This document shows positions 8,163 through 15,665 of a stretch of 45,880 bases of DNA, in pieces. This stretch comes from Bacteroidales bacterium (GTDB taxonomy: Bacteria > Bacteroidota > Bacteroidia > Bacteroidales > WCHB1-69), in contig JAFPXF010000068.1 of NCBI GenBank assembly GCA_017394765.1, positions 1 to 45,880 of the forward strand. Reading direction: 5' to 3'. The notes beneath the pieces are model-generated. The model did not search any database. It was not told the origin of the DNA and worked only from the letters and a program-made list of their open reading frames with translations. Position numbers and translations under genes: made by a program. The first letter of the stretch is position 1. Every line of letters starts with the position of its first letter.

Positions 8163-9716
8163 ATGAAACACATTTCACTCTTCATCCTCATCTTCGTCAC
8201 AATATGCCTGACTCTGCCCTGCCACGCATACGATTTCAGCGCCGTGTCACCGAGCGGACATACACTGTATTATACAGTGGTGAATGGTGAAGCCCAAGTC
8301 GTAGCCCCATTTCCCTCCAGCTACGGTAATAATTTCACGGGGAATTTAGTCATTCCGGACAGCGTACACCACGACAGCCTCACATATCCTGTCACCGCCA
8401 TTGGTGTAGGCACTTTCCAATATTGTCACTATCTGACCGGCGTCACTATCCCCAACACGGTCACCACCATCGGCAGCGACGCTTTTTACAGCTGTTCGTC
8501 CCTTGTTTCCATGATTGTATCGACAGGGAATCCTGTATTTGACAGCAGGAATAACTGCAACGCCATCATTGAAACCAGCAGCAACACCTTGATGTTTGGC
8601 TGCAGCAGCACCATCATCCCAAACACCGTCACTTCCATCGGCGACCTTGCTTTTTCCGGTTGTTCTTCCCTGACCAACATTTCCATTCCCAACTCCGTCA
8701 CCTCTATCGGCAATAAAGCTTTTGCCTACTGCACATCGCTGATCAGTGTCAACATTCCCAGCTCCGTCACCACCATCGGTCAGGAAGCCTTTTGGAATTG
8801 CAGCACCCTGCCCAGCATCTCCATCCCCAACTCCGTCACTTCCATCGGCGACAGAGCATTCAAGAACTGCTCCAACATAGTGAGTTTCGATATACCCAAC
8901 TCCGTCACCACCATCAGCAATGGCACCTTCTACGGCTGCCTTTCGATGGCCAGCATACACATACCCAACTCTGTCACCGTCATCGGGAACTCCGCCTTTT
9001 CGAGTTGCAGGGCCCTGACCAACATCTCCATTCCCAACTCCGTCTTCTCCATCGGGGAAGACGCTTTCAATGATTGCACATTGGACACCGTCACTTTATT
9101 TTGGGAAATACCCATCAGCCGATCATTGGCTTATGCCTCACAACTTCTTTCAAACACCAACGTTTTCTCCATTCCATGTGGAAGCATGTACTATTACACC
9201 TTGCTTTGGAACACCTCCTATAGTTTCCATAATTATCTGGAAAGGGGTGTGGATTTTCAACTGAACATCTCTGCTTATGAAAGCACTTGGGGCACGGCAT
9301 CCATCATTCCACAAGACGGCAGCAACATTCGGTGTTCGGACTCCACCGCCATCATCCAAGCCATTGCCAACGACGGCTACCGGTTTTCGCATTGGGACAA
9401 CGGGGACACTATCAATCCGGACACGCTGCATCTTGTCGGTGACAGTTCCGTAACCGCCATCTTCGCCCCCATCATAGGTGTGGAGGACGTGGTTATGAGC
9501 GACCTGCAGGTGTACATTCGTGACGGACAAGTCATTATTAACGGGGAATGTGCCATACGGGACGTGCAGATTTACGACATCTCGGGCAAGTTGATGAAGA
9601 CCGTCAAGGTGGAAGGAGACCATGCCGCCATTGACATCACCCCTTTCGCCACAGGTGTTTACATTGTGCGTGCCGACACTGCCAACGGTCTCGTCACACG
9701 CAAGGTGGCAAGGTAA
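8163..9716 (+). CDS. BspA-type leucine-rich-repeat surface protein with T9SS sorting domain
   Basis: A 517-residue secreted protein. A signal peptide (about 1-22) precedes BspA/LRR_5 repeats of 23 residues (motif SIPNSVTSIGxxAFxxCSSL), about nine copies over residues 60-310. Then follow an InlB B-repeat-like module (DGYRFSHWDNGDTI) and a type-A T9SS C-terminal sorting domain (VQIYDISGKLMKT ... FATGVYIVRA). The protein is probably exported by the T9SS and fixed to the surface, where BspA-like repeats in other bacteria bind host proteins or other bacteria. At DNA level six consecutive repeats keep an exact 69-bp period. The ATG at 8163 was preferred to the GTG at 8154 because it begins a typical signal peptide. 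Confidence 0.9.
   Translation: MKHISLFILIFVTICLTLPCHAYDFSAVSPSGHTLYYTVVNGEAQVVAPFPSSYGNNFTGNLVIPDSVHHDSLTYPVTAIGVGTFQYCHYLTGVTIPNTVTTIGSDAFYSCSSLVSMIVSTGNPVFDSRNNCNAIIETSSNTLMFGCSSTIIPNTVTSIGDLAFSGCSSLTNISIPNSVTSIGNKAFAYCTSLISVNIPSSVTTIGQEAFWNCSTLPSISIPNSVTSIGDRAFKNCSNIVSFDIPNSVTTISNGTFYGCLSMASIHIPNSVTVIGNSAFSSCRALTNISIPNSVFSIGEDAFNDCTLDTVTLFWEIPISRSLAYASQLLSNTNVFSIPCGSMYYYTLLWNTSYSFHNYLERGVDFQLNISAYESTWGTASIIPQDGSNIRCSDSTAIIQAIANDGYRFSHWDNGDTINPDTLHLVGDSSVTAIFAPIIGVEDVVMSDLQVYIRDGQVIINGECAIRDVQIYDISGKLMKTVKVEGDHAAIDITPFATGVYIVRADTANGLVTRKVAR
8691..9045 (+). repeat. Six near-identical 69-bp tandem repeat units inside the BspA-like gene
   Basis: The core AACTCCGTCA (with one-base variants) recurs at 8691, 8760, 8829, 8898, 8967 and 9036, exactly 69 bp apart each time. 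The conservation at DNA level would allow copy-number change by slippage or recombination. Confidence 0.85.
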
Positions 9717-9820
9717 TCGCAAAAGTCCCTGTTATGCCAACAACCGACGTTCTTCCTTGAGCAATCCCTGATCAAAAGCCTGGCAGCCAGGGGTTAAAGC
9801 GTATGGGACGAGCGCTGCAA

Positions 9821-10765
9821 CTAACGCTGGTCCACATGCTCCTTGAGCTTTTTCTTGTCCTTGATCCAGAAACCGTACACTTCGCTCACATTGCCGGCGG
9901 TGATGAAAGCGTTGATGTTGTTCTTGTTGATGTAGGCCATCAGCTGGGTGAACTCATCCTTGGTGAGCAGGCTCTCCAGCTCGATGCTGGGCTCGTTGGT
10001 GTAACCGCCAATCACCTCGTACAGAGTGCAGCCGCGCACCAGCTCGTCGATGATGTAGCGGCGGATACGGTCGTAGTCCTTGGAGACAATGCAGACACGC
10101 TTCTTGTTGTTGAGACCGGCCGTGAAATAGTCCACAACCAGACCGTTGATCCAGGTACCGATGAGGCCGATGACCACCATATAGAAGGGGTTGATGGCGA
10201 AGGCCGTGCAGCAGATGATGGCGCCAGCCACGGAGACGGAGGCGCCGATGTCAAAATGCAGGTACTTGTTCACAATCTTGGCCAGGATGTCCAGGCCGCC
10301 GGTGGAGGCGTTGATCTTGAAGAGGACCGACTGGGCCGCACTCAGCAGCAGCACAAAACAGACCAGGTCGAACCAGATGTCGCCCATAATGGAAGGGATA
10401 GCCCCGTCGGTGCGGATGAAATTCTCGTAGGGGAAATAGGTCTCCAGCACGCGCATCATCGGGCCGAGAATCAGGGCCGTATAGACCGTCTTGGCACCGA
10501 ACTCCTTGCCTATCAGGAAGTAGGCCAGTACAAGCAGGATGGCGTTGATGACCAGGATGACCGTGGAGACGGGCAACGCTACCCCGAACAGGCTTTCGGA
10601 AACGCCGCTCACCACGATGGAGAGACCGGAGATAGTGCCGATAATCAGCTTGCTGGGCACCAGAAAATAATAGACCGCACAGGCCGTAATCATCATCCCT
10701 ATGGTCATGATCAGGAGTTCAATCCAGAACTTTTTTGTCTTCAGAATGGCTAACACATTACTCAT
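9821..10765 (-). CDS. YitT family membrane protein (DUF2179)
   Basis: A 314-residue YitT-family protein. Five or six hydrophobic helices (about residues 13-200, for example ELLIMTIGMMITACAVYYFL and the family signature INASTGGLDILAKIVNKY) are followed by a cytosolic DUF2179 domain (about 230-300, RVCIVSKDYDRIRRYIIDEL). The family is widespread and its transport substrate is unproven. Its promoter lies at 10822-10829, so the leader is about 50 bases and the gene is divergent from the kinase gene. The downstream region 9717-9820 contains only a short palindrome (CCTGG/CCAGG near 9779-9791). Confidence 0.9.
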   Translation of the reverse strand: MSNVLAILKTKKFWIELLIMTIGMMITACAVYYFLVPSKLIIGTISGLSIVVSGVSESLFGVALPVSTVILVINAILLVLAYFLIGKEFGAKTVYTALILGPMMRVLETYFPYENFIRTDGAIPSIMGDIWFDLVCFVLLLSAAQSVLFKINASTGGLDILAKIVNKYLHFDIGASVSVAGAIICCTAFAINPFYMVVIGLIGTWINGLVVDYFTAGLNNKKRVCIVSKDYDRIRRYIIDELVRGCTLYEVIGGYTNEPSIELESLLTKDEFTQLMAYINKNNINAFITAGNVSEVYGFWIKDKKKLKEHVDQR

Positions 10766-10821
10766 AATATATTTATTTTTAATAAGTTGTAATCAAAAAA
10801 CGGTTCTTTAGAATGCGGGTG

Positions 10822-10829
10822 CAAAAGTA
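10822..10829 (-). promoter_or_regulatory. Promoter -7 element of the YitT gene
   Basis: Minus strand TACTTTTGCACCC, a perfect TAnnTTTG match. Confidence 0.6.
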
Positions 10830-10877
10830 CATTTTTTACAGTCTCGTCAAAGCAGGACACCGTTTTAAAAAAACTGG

Positions 10878-10885
10878 TATCTTTG
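10878..10885 (+). promoter_or_regulatory. Promoter -7 element of the kinase-LRR gene
   Basis: TATCTTTG followed by CCCGC, a perfect match, 23 bp upstream of the ATG at 10909, so the leader is short. Confidence 0.65.
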
Positions 10886-10908
10886 CCCGCTGAAAAAGAG
10901 TGATTCAG

Positions 10909-12714
10909 ATGCAAGAATACAGTGAGACATCCCAGTCCGGCGCCGTCACGGGTTCTCTTGACGCCTTGTCGTCCATCTTCTCGGGCCACGAGCTCCTGCC
11001 CACGCGGAGCCGGCAAGCGGGCAATGTGCTCTACCGCGCCCGCCGTTGGGGACGTTACTATGTGCTCAAAGGCCTTGCGCCCGAACACCGCAACAACCCT
11101 GCCATGCGAGAGTTCCTCTCCAAGGAGTACCAAATCGGGGTGCAACTCGACCATCCCCACATCGTGCGCGTGAACAGTCTGGAGGAAGACCCCAAGGCTG
11201 GGCTCTGCATCGTGATGGAGTATGTGGACGGGCAGAATCTCGACGACTGGTTAGCCACAAAGCCCTCCGCTGCCGCCCGCAGGCGCATCTTCCGGCAGAT
11301 TCTGGATGCCATGGAATATTGTCATGAACGGCAGATCTGGCATCTCGACCTGAAACCCTCCAATATCCTGATTACCAAAGACGGGATGACGGCCAAGATT
11401 ATCGATTTCGGGCTTTCCGACAACAGCGGGTTCGCCTTCCGGCAGACAGGCGGCACGCGCAAGTACGCCGCGCCCGAGCAACTGGCCGGACAGGTCGCCG
11501 ACCACCGCAGCGACATCTACGCCTTGGGCGGCCTGCTGAAGCGGATGTTCCCGCACCGCCATGGCCGCGCCGTACACCACGCGCAGCACCCCGACCCCAA
11601 CAAGCGCCCGCAGTCAGTGGCCTCGTTGGCCAGGCTGATGCGCCCGCGATGGTGGTTATGGCTGCTGCCTGTGGTCATAGTCGGTCTCTTCTGTTGGTGG
11701 ATGCACCCGAACGGCAAGAAATTCCCTGTCACGTTAGACTCCGGGCAGACAGTCTATGCCAAGGTACTGTCGCACTGGCACCGCACGGTGGCCTTCGTAT
11801 GCCCCAGCAATGCGAGAAGCTGGCACGATATCCCCAACGCCCCTTCTGGCGATATGGTCATCCCTTCGCGAATCCGATGCCGAGGCGTCCGCTACCGCGT
11901 CACAGAGTTGGATTCCTGCGCATTCCAGGGCTGTATTGAACTTACCCATTTGACGCTTCCCGAAGGCCTCCAACGGATCGGGGAGGGGGCTTTCGCCGGA
12001 GACAACAGAATTGCGGACACACTCGTCATCCCACGTTCACTGAAGGTGCTGGAAAACGCACCTTTTTCAGACTGTCACTCGCTGACTACTCTGATATGGA
12101 AGGCATTGGACTGTAGCACAGGCATTCCACCCAACCATTCCGACCAATTCTTCTATCGGTGCAGTTCCTTGAAAAAAGCCATTGTAGATGATTCCGTCTA
12201 TGTTTTGCCGCCACGTGCATTCAACGATATGAGTTGGTTGGAGGAGATTGTGCTCCCGAACCATATAATTGAGATACCCAGAGATTTTGCAGCTTACTCC
12301 TATAGCCTCCGCACTTGCCGCCTTCCCGACTCGTTGCGAATACTCCGTCACGGTGCTTTCTATTTGAGCAACATCGAACAAATTGTCATTCCTAACAAAA
12401 CAGAATTGTTGGGGAGCTATAGTTTCTCATACTGCCGCAAATTACGTAAGGTGGAAATCGGAAGCGGGGTGAAGCGCATTGAAAGCTATGCATTCAATGA
12501 AAATGTAGCCCTACAGACGATGATTATCCATTGCGATGAACCGCCCACGATGCTACCGAACTCTTTGTTCAACATCCCCGACAGCGCGGTGCTGTACGTA
12601 CCCGCCCAGTCGGTGGAGAAATACCGGAAAAACGAGGAATGGGGGAAGTTCAGGAGGATTGAACCGATAGATGACATTCCTCAAGCAGCCCCGTTAGGGA
12701 CAAGAGCTCGGTAG
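10909..12714 (+). CDS. Transmembrane Ser/Thr protein kinase with BspA leucine-rich-repeat sensor domain
   Basis: A 601-residue single-pass protein. Residues about 35-245 form a eukaryote-like Ser/Thr kinase domain: ATP-binding lysine K54 (YVLKGL), catalytic loop HLDLKPSN with D147 and N152, metal site DFG at 166-168, APE at 188-190, and the late arginine R233. The glycine-rich loop is degenerate. A tryptophan-rich membrane helix at 248-265 follows. The rest (about 270-595) is periplasmic or outside and carries BspA/LRR_5 repeats (LDSCAFQGCIELTHLTLPEGL, RIGEGAF). No signal peptide precedes the kinase, so the kinase should be cytosolic. The layout mirrors a receptor kinase in reverse order; ligand and targets are unknown. 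An upstream GTG at 10900 is possible, but the ATG at 10909 is preferred. Confidence 0.87.
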   Translation: MQEYSETSQSGAVTGSLDALSSIFSGHELLPTRSRQAGNVLYRARRWGRYYVLKGLAPEHRNNPAMREFLSKEYQIGVQLDHPHIVRVNSLEEDPKAGLCIVMEYVDGQNLDDWLATKPSAAARRRIFRQILDAMEYCHERQIWHLDLKPSNILITKDGMTAKIIDFGLSDNSGFAFRQTGGTRKYAAPEQLAGQVADHRSDIYALGGLLKRMFPHRHGRAVHHAQHPDPNKRPQSVASLARLMRPRWWLWLLPVVIVGLFCWWMHPNGKKFPVTLDSGQTVYAKVLSHWHRTVAFVCPSNARSWHDIPNAPSGDMVIPSRIRCRGVRYRVTELDSCAFQGCIELTHLTLPEGLQRIGEGAFAGDNRIADTLVIPRSLKVLENAPFSDCHSLTTLIWKALDCSTGIPPNHSDQFFYRCSSLKKAIVDDSVYVLPPRAFNDMSWLEEIVLPNHIIEIPRDFAAYSYSLRTCRLPDSLRILRHGAFYLSNIEQIVIPNKTELLGSYSFSYCRKLRKVEIGSGVKRIESYAFNENVALQTMIIHCDEPPTMLPNSLFNIPDSAVLYVPAQSVEKYRKNEEWGKFRRIEPIDDIPQAAPLGTRAR

Positions 12715-12715
12715 C

Positions 12716-12743
12716 CCAGGGCAAGGCGGAGCCGCCGCCCTGG
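12716..12743. terminator. GC-rich hairpin between convergent genes
   Basis: CCAGGGC, then GGCGG-AG-CCGCC, then GCCCTGG can fold into one 12-bp stem with a two-base bulge. There is no T-run, so termination in either direction is only likely. Confidence 0.45.
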
Positions 12744-12760
12744 TTACAGGAAAAACATAA

Positions 12761-13342
12761 TCATTTCCCCGTTTCCACCATAATTTGCGTCACCCCGCTT
12801 TTGCGGCCGATTTCGTAGAGGGTGGCGAAGGAGTCGTCCTGCACGAGATTGGAGAGGATGAGGGGCGAGCCAGTGGCAAAAAAGGCAATCTGGAAGGTGT
12901 TGCCGGGTTTGAGCTTGGTTTGTTCGCTGCTGAGCACGCGGTAGGCGTTGCTGCCGAGGTACTCCACGGTGCAGCGGCGGCCCGGATCCCAGCAGAGTAT
13001 CACACGGTCGCCGGGGCGCAGCTCGCTGCTGGTCACCACCTTGCCGAGCACCTTGTCGGAGGATTCGTTTCCTTCGTCGCCGTAGAAACGTTTCATGTCT
13101 TCGAAGTTGCGGTAGCCGATGGCCTTGGAGAGGACATCCAGCGTGAAGATGCGCGGCACCACGGGCGCGTTGCCGTAGTTCCAGATGCGTTTCAGCGTGT
13201 TGATGCCGATGTTCTCGCGAGTGCGCTCGAAGACGTATGCCTGCAGGAATACGAAGTCGGAGGCGCGGTTCATCTGCCGGTCCACCGCCTCGCACAGGAG
13301 TTTTTTCAGGTGTTCGATGTAGGTCTTGTCGCCGTCGTCCAT
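12761..13342 (-). CDS. Putative DNA-binding protein with Bacteroidota-type N-terminal helical domain
   Basis: A 193-residue protein that I cannot place in a named family. Residues about 35-85 (GINTLKRIWNYGNAPVVPRIF, then TLDVLSKAIGYRNFEDMKRFY) resemble a helical module found at the N-terminus of many Bacteroidota proteins, thought to bind DNA. Residues about 105-190 are predicted beta-rich (ELRPGDRVILCWDPGRRCTVEYLG) and may sense a ligand or bind protein. The ATG at 13342 was chosen because a promoter (13363-13370) lies 20 bp upstream; longer starts would cross it. It is divergent from the leader of the HTH gene, and the shared intergenic region carries the 17-bp operator-like site. It may be an autoregulator. 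Confidence 0.6.
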   Translation of the reverse strand: MDDGDKTYIEHLKKLLCEAVDRQMNRASDFVFLQAYVFERTRENIGINTLKRIWNYGNAPVVPRIFTLDVLSKAIGYRNFEDMKRFYGDEGNESSDKVLGKVVTSSELRPGDRVILCWDPGRRCTVEYLGSNAYRVLSSEQTKLKPGNTFQIAFFATGSPLILSNLVQDDSFATLYEIGRKSGVTQIMVETGK

Positions 13343-13362
13343 AGGGAAACCTTTTTCGGCGA

Positions 13363-13370
13363 CAAAAGTA
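13363..13370 (-). promoter_or_regulatory. Promoter -7 element of the 12761-13342 gene
   Basis: Minus strand TACTTTTGTCGCC. The 17-bp site at 13395-13411 ends 24 bp upstream, the same distance seen at the nuclease-gene promoter. Confidence 0.65.
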
Positions 13371-13394
13371 AACAATTTGCAAATACCCCACACC

Positions 13395-13411
13395 ACCCAT
13401 TTTGACCCATT
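13395..13411 (-). promoter_or_regulatory. Operator-like 17-bp site, copy 1
   Basis: On the minus strand AATGGGTCAAAATGGGT. It contains two ATGGGT half-sites in direct orientation whose starts are 10 bp apart, about one helical turn, a layout typical of a protein binding one face of DNA. Part of it (13397-13408) forms a perfect inverted repeat with 13442-13453. Confidence 0.7.
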
Positions 13412-13440
13412 GCAACATATCCGAAAAAATTGTAGTTTTG
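13410..13440 (+). promoter_or_regulatory. Promoter of the HTH-gene leader RNA
   Basis: A TTG at 13410-13412, 20 bp of spacer and TAGTTTTG at 13433-13440 make a complete Bacteroidota promoter. Transcription would start near 13448, inside operator copy 2, some 277 bp before the HTH gene. Confidence 0.6.
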
Positions 13441-13441
13441 C

Positions 13442-13453
13442 GGGTCAAAATGG
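13442..13453 (+). promoter_or_regulatory. Operator-like site, copy 2 (12 bp)
   Basis: GGGTCAAAATGG, identical to the centre of the other two copies and placed on the expected transcription start of the rightward promoter. A bound protein would block that promoter. Confidence 0.6.
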
Positions 13454-13704
13454 ACGGGCGGAATTTCATCCCGTTTATCAGTGTCACCAAAATAGATAGT
13501 AGAAAAAGAAAAGAAACAATCGAACATATAAAATAGCGTTTGCAGCTATCCTTGACTCTCAATTTCCACACGCTCTCCGTCAAATCGGGGGCAACACACA
13601 TCAAGGGCAGATTCCGCAAGCCGTTTGTAACGGCGTGGAATGTTTGTCGGATGTGTGGGAGTGGAAACCCGAGAGTCGGACAAGCGAAATTCCACGCCTT
13701 TTTT
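13448..13704 (+). ncRNA. Structured leader RNA with alternative terminator fold (candidate attenuator or small RNA)
   Basis: The transcript before the HTH gene can adopt two exclusive structures. Fold A is fully nested: 13554-13560 pairs with 13671-13677, 13563-13569 with 13661-13667, 13595-13602 (CACACATC) with 13650-13657 (GATGTGTG), 13611-13615 with 13637-13641, and 13621-13625 with 13629-13633. Fold B is an intrinsic terminator: GGCGTGGAAT (13632-13641) with ATTCCACGCC (13689-13698), followed by six T. B uses the same bases as the last two helices of A. Function as an attenuator, riboswitch-like element or stand-alone RNA is inferred from this layout. Confidence 0.5.
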
Positions 13705-13717
13705 ATGTCACAAACGG
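13621..13717. repeat. Nested inverted repeat around the terminator
   Basis: An outer pair CCGTTTGT (13621-13628) and ACAAACGG (13710-13717) brackets the inner 10-bp pair of the terminator. The symmetry could also mark the ends of a small mobile element, though no flanking target duplication is seen. Confidence 0.5.
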
Positions 13718-13724
13718 TAGAGCA

Positions 13725-13967
13725 ATGAGCGAAGAGGGTCTGCACATAGGGCAAGTCATCCGTCGGGAGGTAATCCGGAAGGGGATCAAGGTGCCGTGGT
13801 TGGCGCAGCAGTTAGGCTGCCACCGCAACAACGTCTATCTCATCTTCTCCCGCCAGTGGATTGACACGAACACGCTGATGAAGCTCGCCCAAATCCTCGG
13901 CCACGACTTCTTCGCCGACCTGAGCCGCTCCTACCGCGAGCAACAGGGACAGCTTGGGGATATATAA
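13725..13967 (+). CDS. Small helix-turn-helix (Xre-like) protein
   Basis: An 80-residue protein that is essentially one helix-turn-helix domain (LHIGQVIRREVIRKGIKVPW, then LAQQLGCHRNNVYLIF as the recognition part, then IDTNTLMKLAQILGHDFF). Short proteins of this type are common and uncharacterised in Bacteroidota. The ATG at 13725 gives the family's usual N-terminus. It follows the long structured leader described for 13448-13704 and would be expressed only when the terminator is not formed. It faces the ATPase gene tail to tail (24 bp apart). Confidence 0.72.
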   Translation: MSEEGLHIGQVIRREVIRKGIKVPWLAQQLGCHRNNVYLIFSRQWIDTNTLMKLAQILGHDFFADLSRSYREQQGQLGDI

Positions 13968-13991
13968 ACGGGATGGGGGAAAGTTAAGTAA

Positions 13992-15272
13992 TCATAACCC
14001 CGATTCGAGGCACCAGTTGTAAACGGGCTGTATCTTTATCTGATGTCCGCCTTCCTCAACCATTTCACTTTCGTGGTCTGTGAGTAACAACAAATCGGTG
14101 CATTTGGTTTGTTTAGCCGCAAGCAGAAGCCCGTTGATTTCTCGTTTCCGCGTTTTCTCCGAACTGATGTCATAAGACACTTGTATCGCTTGAACAACCG
14201 TATTTCCCTTGCAAATCACAAAATCACATTCGCCATAACGGTCGTTCAGATAATAGACATCCATGTCTTCCATTTTGCATTTCCTAAACAGATGTATCAA
14301 GACGACAGTCTCAAGCCGATGACCAAGGTTCTCGCCCGCAAAGGCGTTTTCGCGCTGGTCCATCATGGCAACATCAACGGCATAGACCTTTTCTTGCACT
14401 GCTCTCACCTTGCTTTTGGGGGAATATTTCCTCACCCCAATCAGCAAGTATGCTTGTTTCAAGTACCCCACGTAATTCTTGGCGGTGTGTTCCGATTTTA
14501 TGTGAAAGGTGTTGGCAAGATCCGTTGAAACCACCATTGTCGGCGAAACGTTCAGCAGATGGTGCGCCATATTTTCAAAAGCGGCTTTATAGGAAATCTT
14601 GTAACGTTGCTCAATATCGCGTTTCAAAATGTTGTCAACGAGTGTGTTGACGTAAGCTTTTTTGTCTTCGACAGAAAAAAGTTCAGGGAATCCCCCCTGT
14701 TTCATATATTCGTCGAAAGCTGCTCTTCGGAACGCCTCCGCCTTGGTGGTCATACGTTCGGTATCAACCTGTTTCATTGTGCAGAACTCCTTGAAGGAGA
14801 ACGGGTAAAGTGAAATCTCCTTGTTCCTTCCCGAAAGGTGTGTGGCCAATTCACCGCTCAACAGCTTGGCATTCGACCCTGTGATGACAACATGCATTTT
14901 TTTCCGAAGCATCCGGTTTACAAACAGGAGCCAGCCTTCCACATTTTGAATTTCGTCAAGAAAAAGGTAGTTGAAGTCCCCGTATATCTTATATAGAACC
15001 TCCAGCACATCGTTCAACTGCATAGCCGCAAGCCCGTACAGTCGTTCATCATCAAAATCGGCATACGCATATTTCACCCCAGCATCTCGCAAGGCCTGGT
15101 AGCAAAGGGTTGACTTGCCGCTACGCCGTACGCCGATAACCACTTGGGCCTGTGAACTTTTGGTGTCAATAAGAACGATCTCTTTCCTTTGGCACAGTTC
15201 ATCTTGGGCTTTCTCTTCCAATTCTTCTTGTTGGTCGGTAAGTATGAATTCCAGTGTTCTTTTGTCTATCAT
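13992..15272 (-). CDS. AAA-family ATPase with DUF4143 C-terminal domain
   Basis: A 426-residue protein of the AAA_14 plus DUF4143 family, abundant in Bacteroidota. The Walker A motif is GVRRSGKST (about residues 47-55), Walker B is YLFLDEIQ (about 101-108), and an arginine-containing sensor segment (VVITGSNAKLLSGELATHLSGR) follows. The C-terminal part (from about 215) contains the DUF4143 region, with a D...E..K-like block (CDFVICKGNTVVQAIQVSYD) suggestive of a restriction-endonuclease fold. The cellular role of the family is unknown; links with mobile or selfish elements have been suggested. Its promoter lies at 15351-15358 and three 33-bp-spaced repeats precede it. Confidence 0.88.
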   Translation of the reverse strand: MIDKRTLEFILTDQQEELEEKAQDELCQRKEIVLIDTKSSQAQVVIGVRRSGKSTLCYQALRDAGVKYAYADFDDERLYGLAAMQLNDVLEVLYKIYGDFNYLFLDEIQNVEGWLLFVNRMLRKKMHVVITGSNAKLLSGELATHLSGRNKEISLYPFSFKEFCTMKQVDTERMTTKAEAFRRAAFDEYMKQGGFPELFSVEDKKAYVNTLVDNILKRDIEQRYKISYKAAFENMAHHLLNVSPTMVVSTDLANTFHIKSEHTAKNYVGYLKQAYLLIGVRKYSPKSKVRAVQEKVYAVDVAMMDQRENAFAGENLGHRLETVVLIHLFRKCKMEDMDVYYLNDRYGECDFVICKGNTVVQAIQVSYDISSEKTRKREINGLLLAAKQTKCTDLLLLTDHESEMVEEGGHQIKIQPVYNWCLESGL

Positions 15273-15350
15273 ATCGACTGTTTTTTGTTTCTTCCAAACA
15301 ACTGATAACGCTTGTTCTTAACGTCATTTCCTCTAACCAAAACGACGGTG

Positions 15351-15358
15351 CAAAAATA
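15351..15358 (-). promoter_or_regulatory. Promoter -7 element of the DUF4143 ATPase gene
   Basis: Minus strand TATTTTTGCACC, a perfect match, about 79 bp upstream of the start codon. The nearest copy of the 18-mer repeat ends 11 bp further upstream. Confidence 0.65.
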
Positions 15359-15369
15359 CTGATTTTTTT

Positions 15370-15453
15370 CAGACTGCGATATTTTACCATTTTTCACACC
15401 CGCAGACTGCGATATTTTACTGTTTTCCAACCATTCAGACTGCGATATTTTAC
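15370..15453 (-). repeat. Three direct 18-bp repeats, 33-bp period
   Basis: The identical 18-mer CAGACTGCGATATTTTAC (plus-strand reading) occurs at 15370-15387, 15403-15420 and 15436-15453. The two 15-bp spacers are unrelated. A 33-bp period is close to three helical turns, so bound proteins would lie on one face of the DNA. The array sits directly upstream of the ATPase promoter. Confidence 0.9.
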
Positions 15454-15616
15454 CATGTCGCTAATCCAGCGGGGCTGACTCGCCCATTAATTCTGTGCAA
15501 TCCGCCAAGCAACACTTTGCTAAACAATTGATAATCATAATTATATATTGTATATTTTTGACGCCTGATAAGAACGGGAAAGAAAGCGCCATCGCATGAA
15601 GCGCACAGCCCATTAA

Positions 15617-15633
15617 AATGGGTCAAAATGGGT
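15617..15633 (+). promoter_or_regulatory. Operator-like 17-bp site, copy 3
   Basis: AATGGGTCAAAATGGGT, identical over 17 bp to the minus-strand copy at 13395-13411 and 24 bp upstream of the -7 element of the next gene. Confidence 0.7.
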
Positions 15634-15657
15634 TATGGCGGTTTGACGGGAAAGTTT

Positions 15658-15665
15658 TTATTTTG
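15658..15665 (+). promoter_or_regulatory. Promoter -7 element of the PD-(D/E)XK gene
   Basis: TTATTTTG followed by CGGGT, one mismatch from TAnnTTTG, 57 bp upstream of the ATG. The sequence just downstream (GCGGGTGGAAAATTGAC) resembles operator copy 2. Confidence 0.5.

Noticed and set aside
13621..13717. Ends of an insertion sequence
   Set aside because: The inverted repeats enclose less than 100 bp without coding capacity and no target-site duplication is visible; the terminator reading is simpler, though a MITE cannot be excluded.
15199..15390. A small minus-strand gene beginning MVKYRSL across the 33-bp repeats
   Set aside because: It overlaps the ATPase promoter and start; the repeated peptide is explained by the 33-bp DNA repeat being a multiple of three, and the upstream units are broken by a stop codon.
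15370..15453. CRISPR array
   Set aside because: Only three units, repeats of 18 bp and spacers of 15 bp, too short for known CRISPR types, with no cas gene nearby; a promoter-linked binding array fits better.
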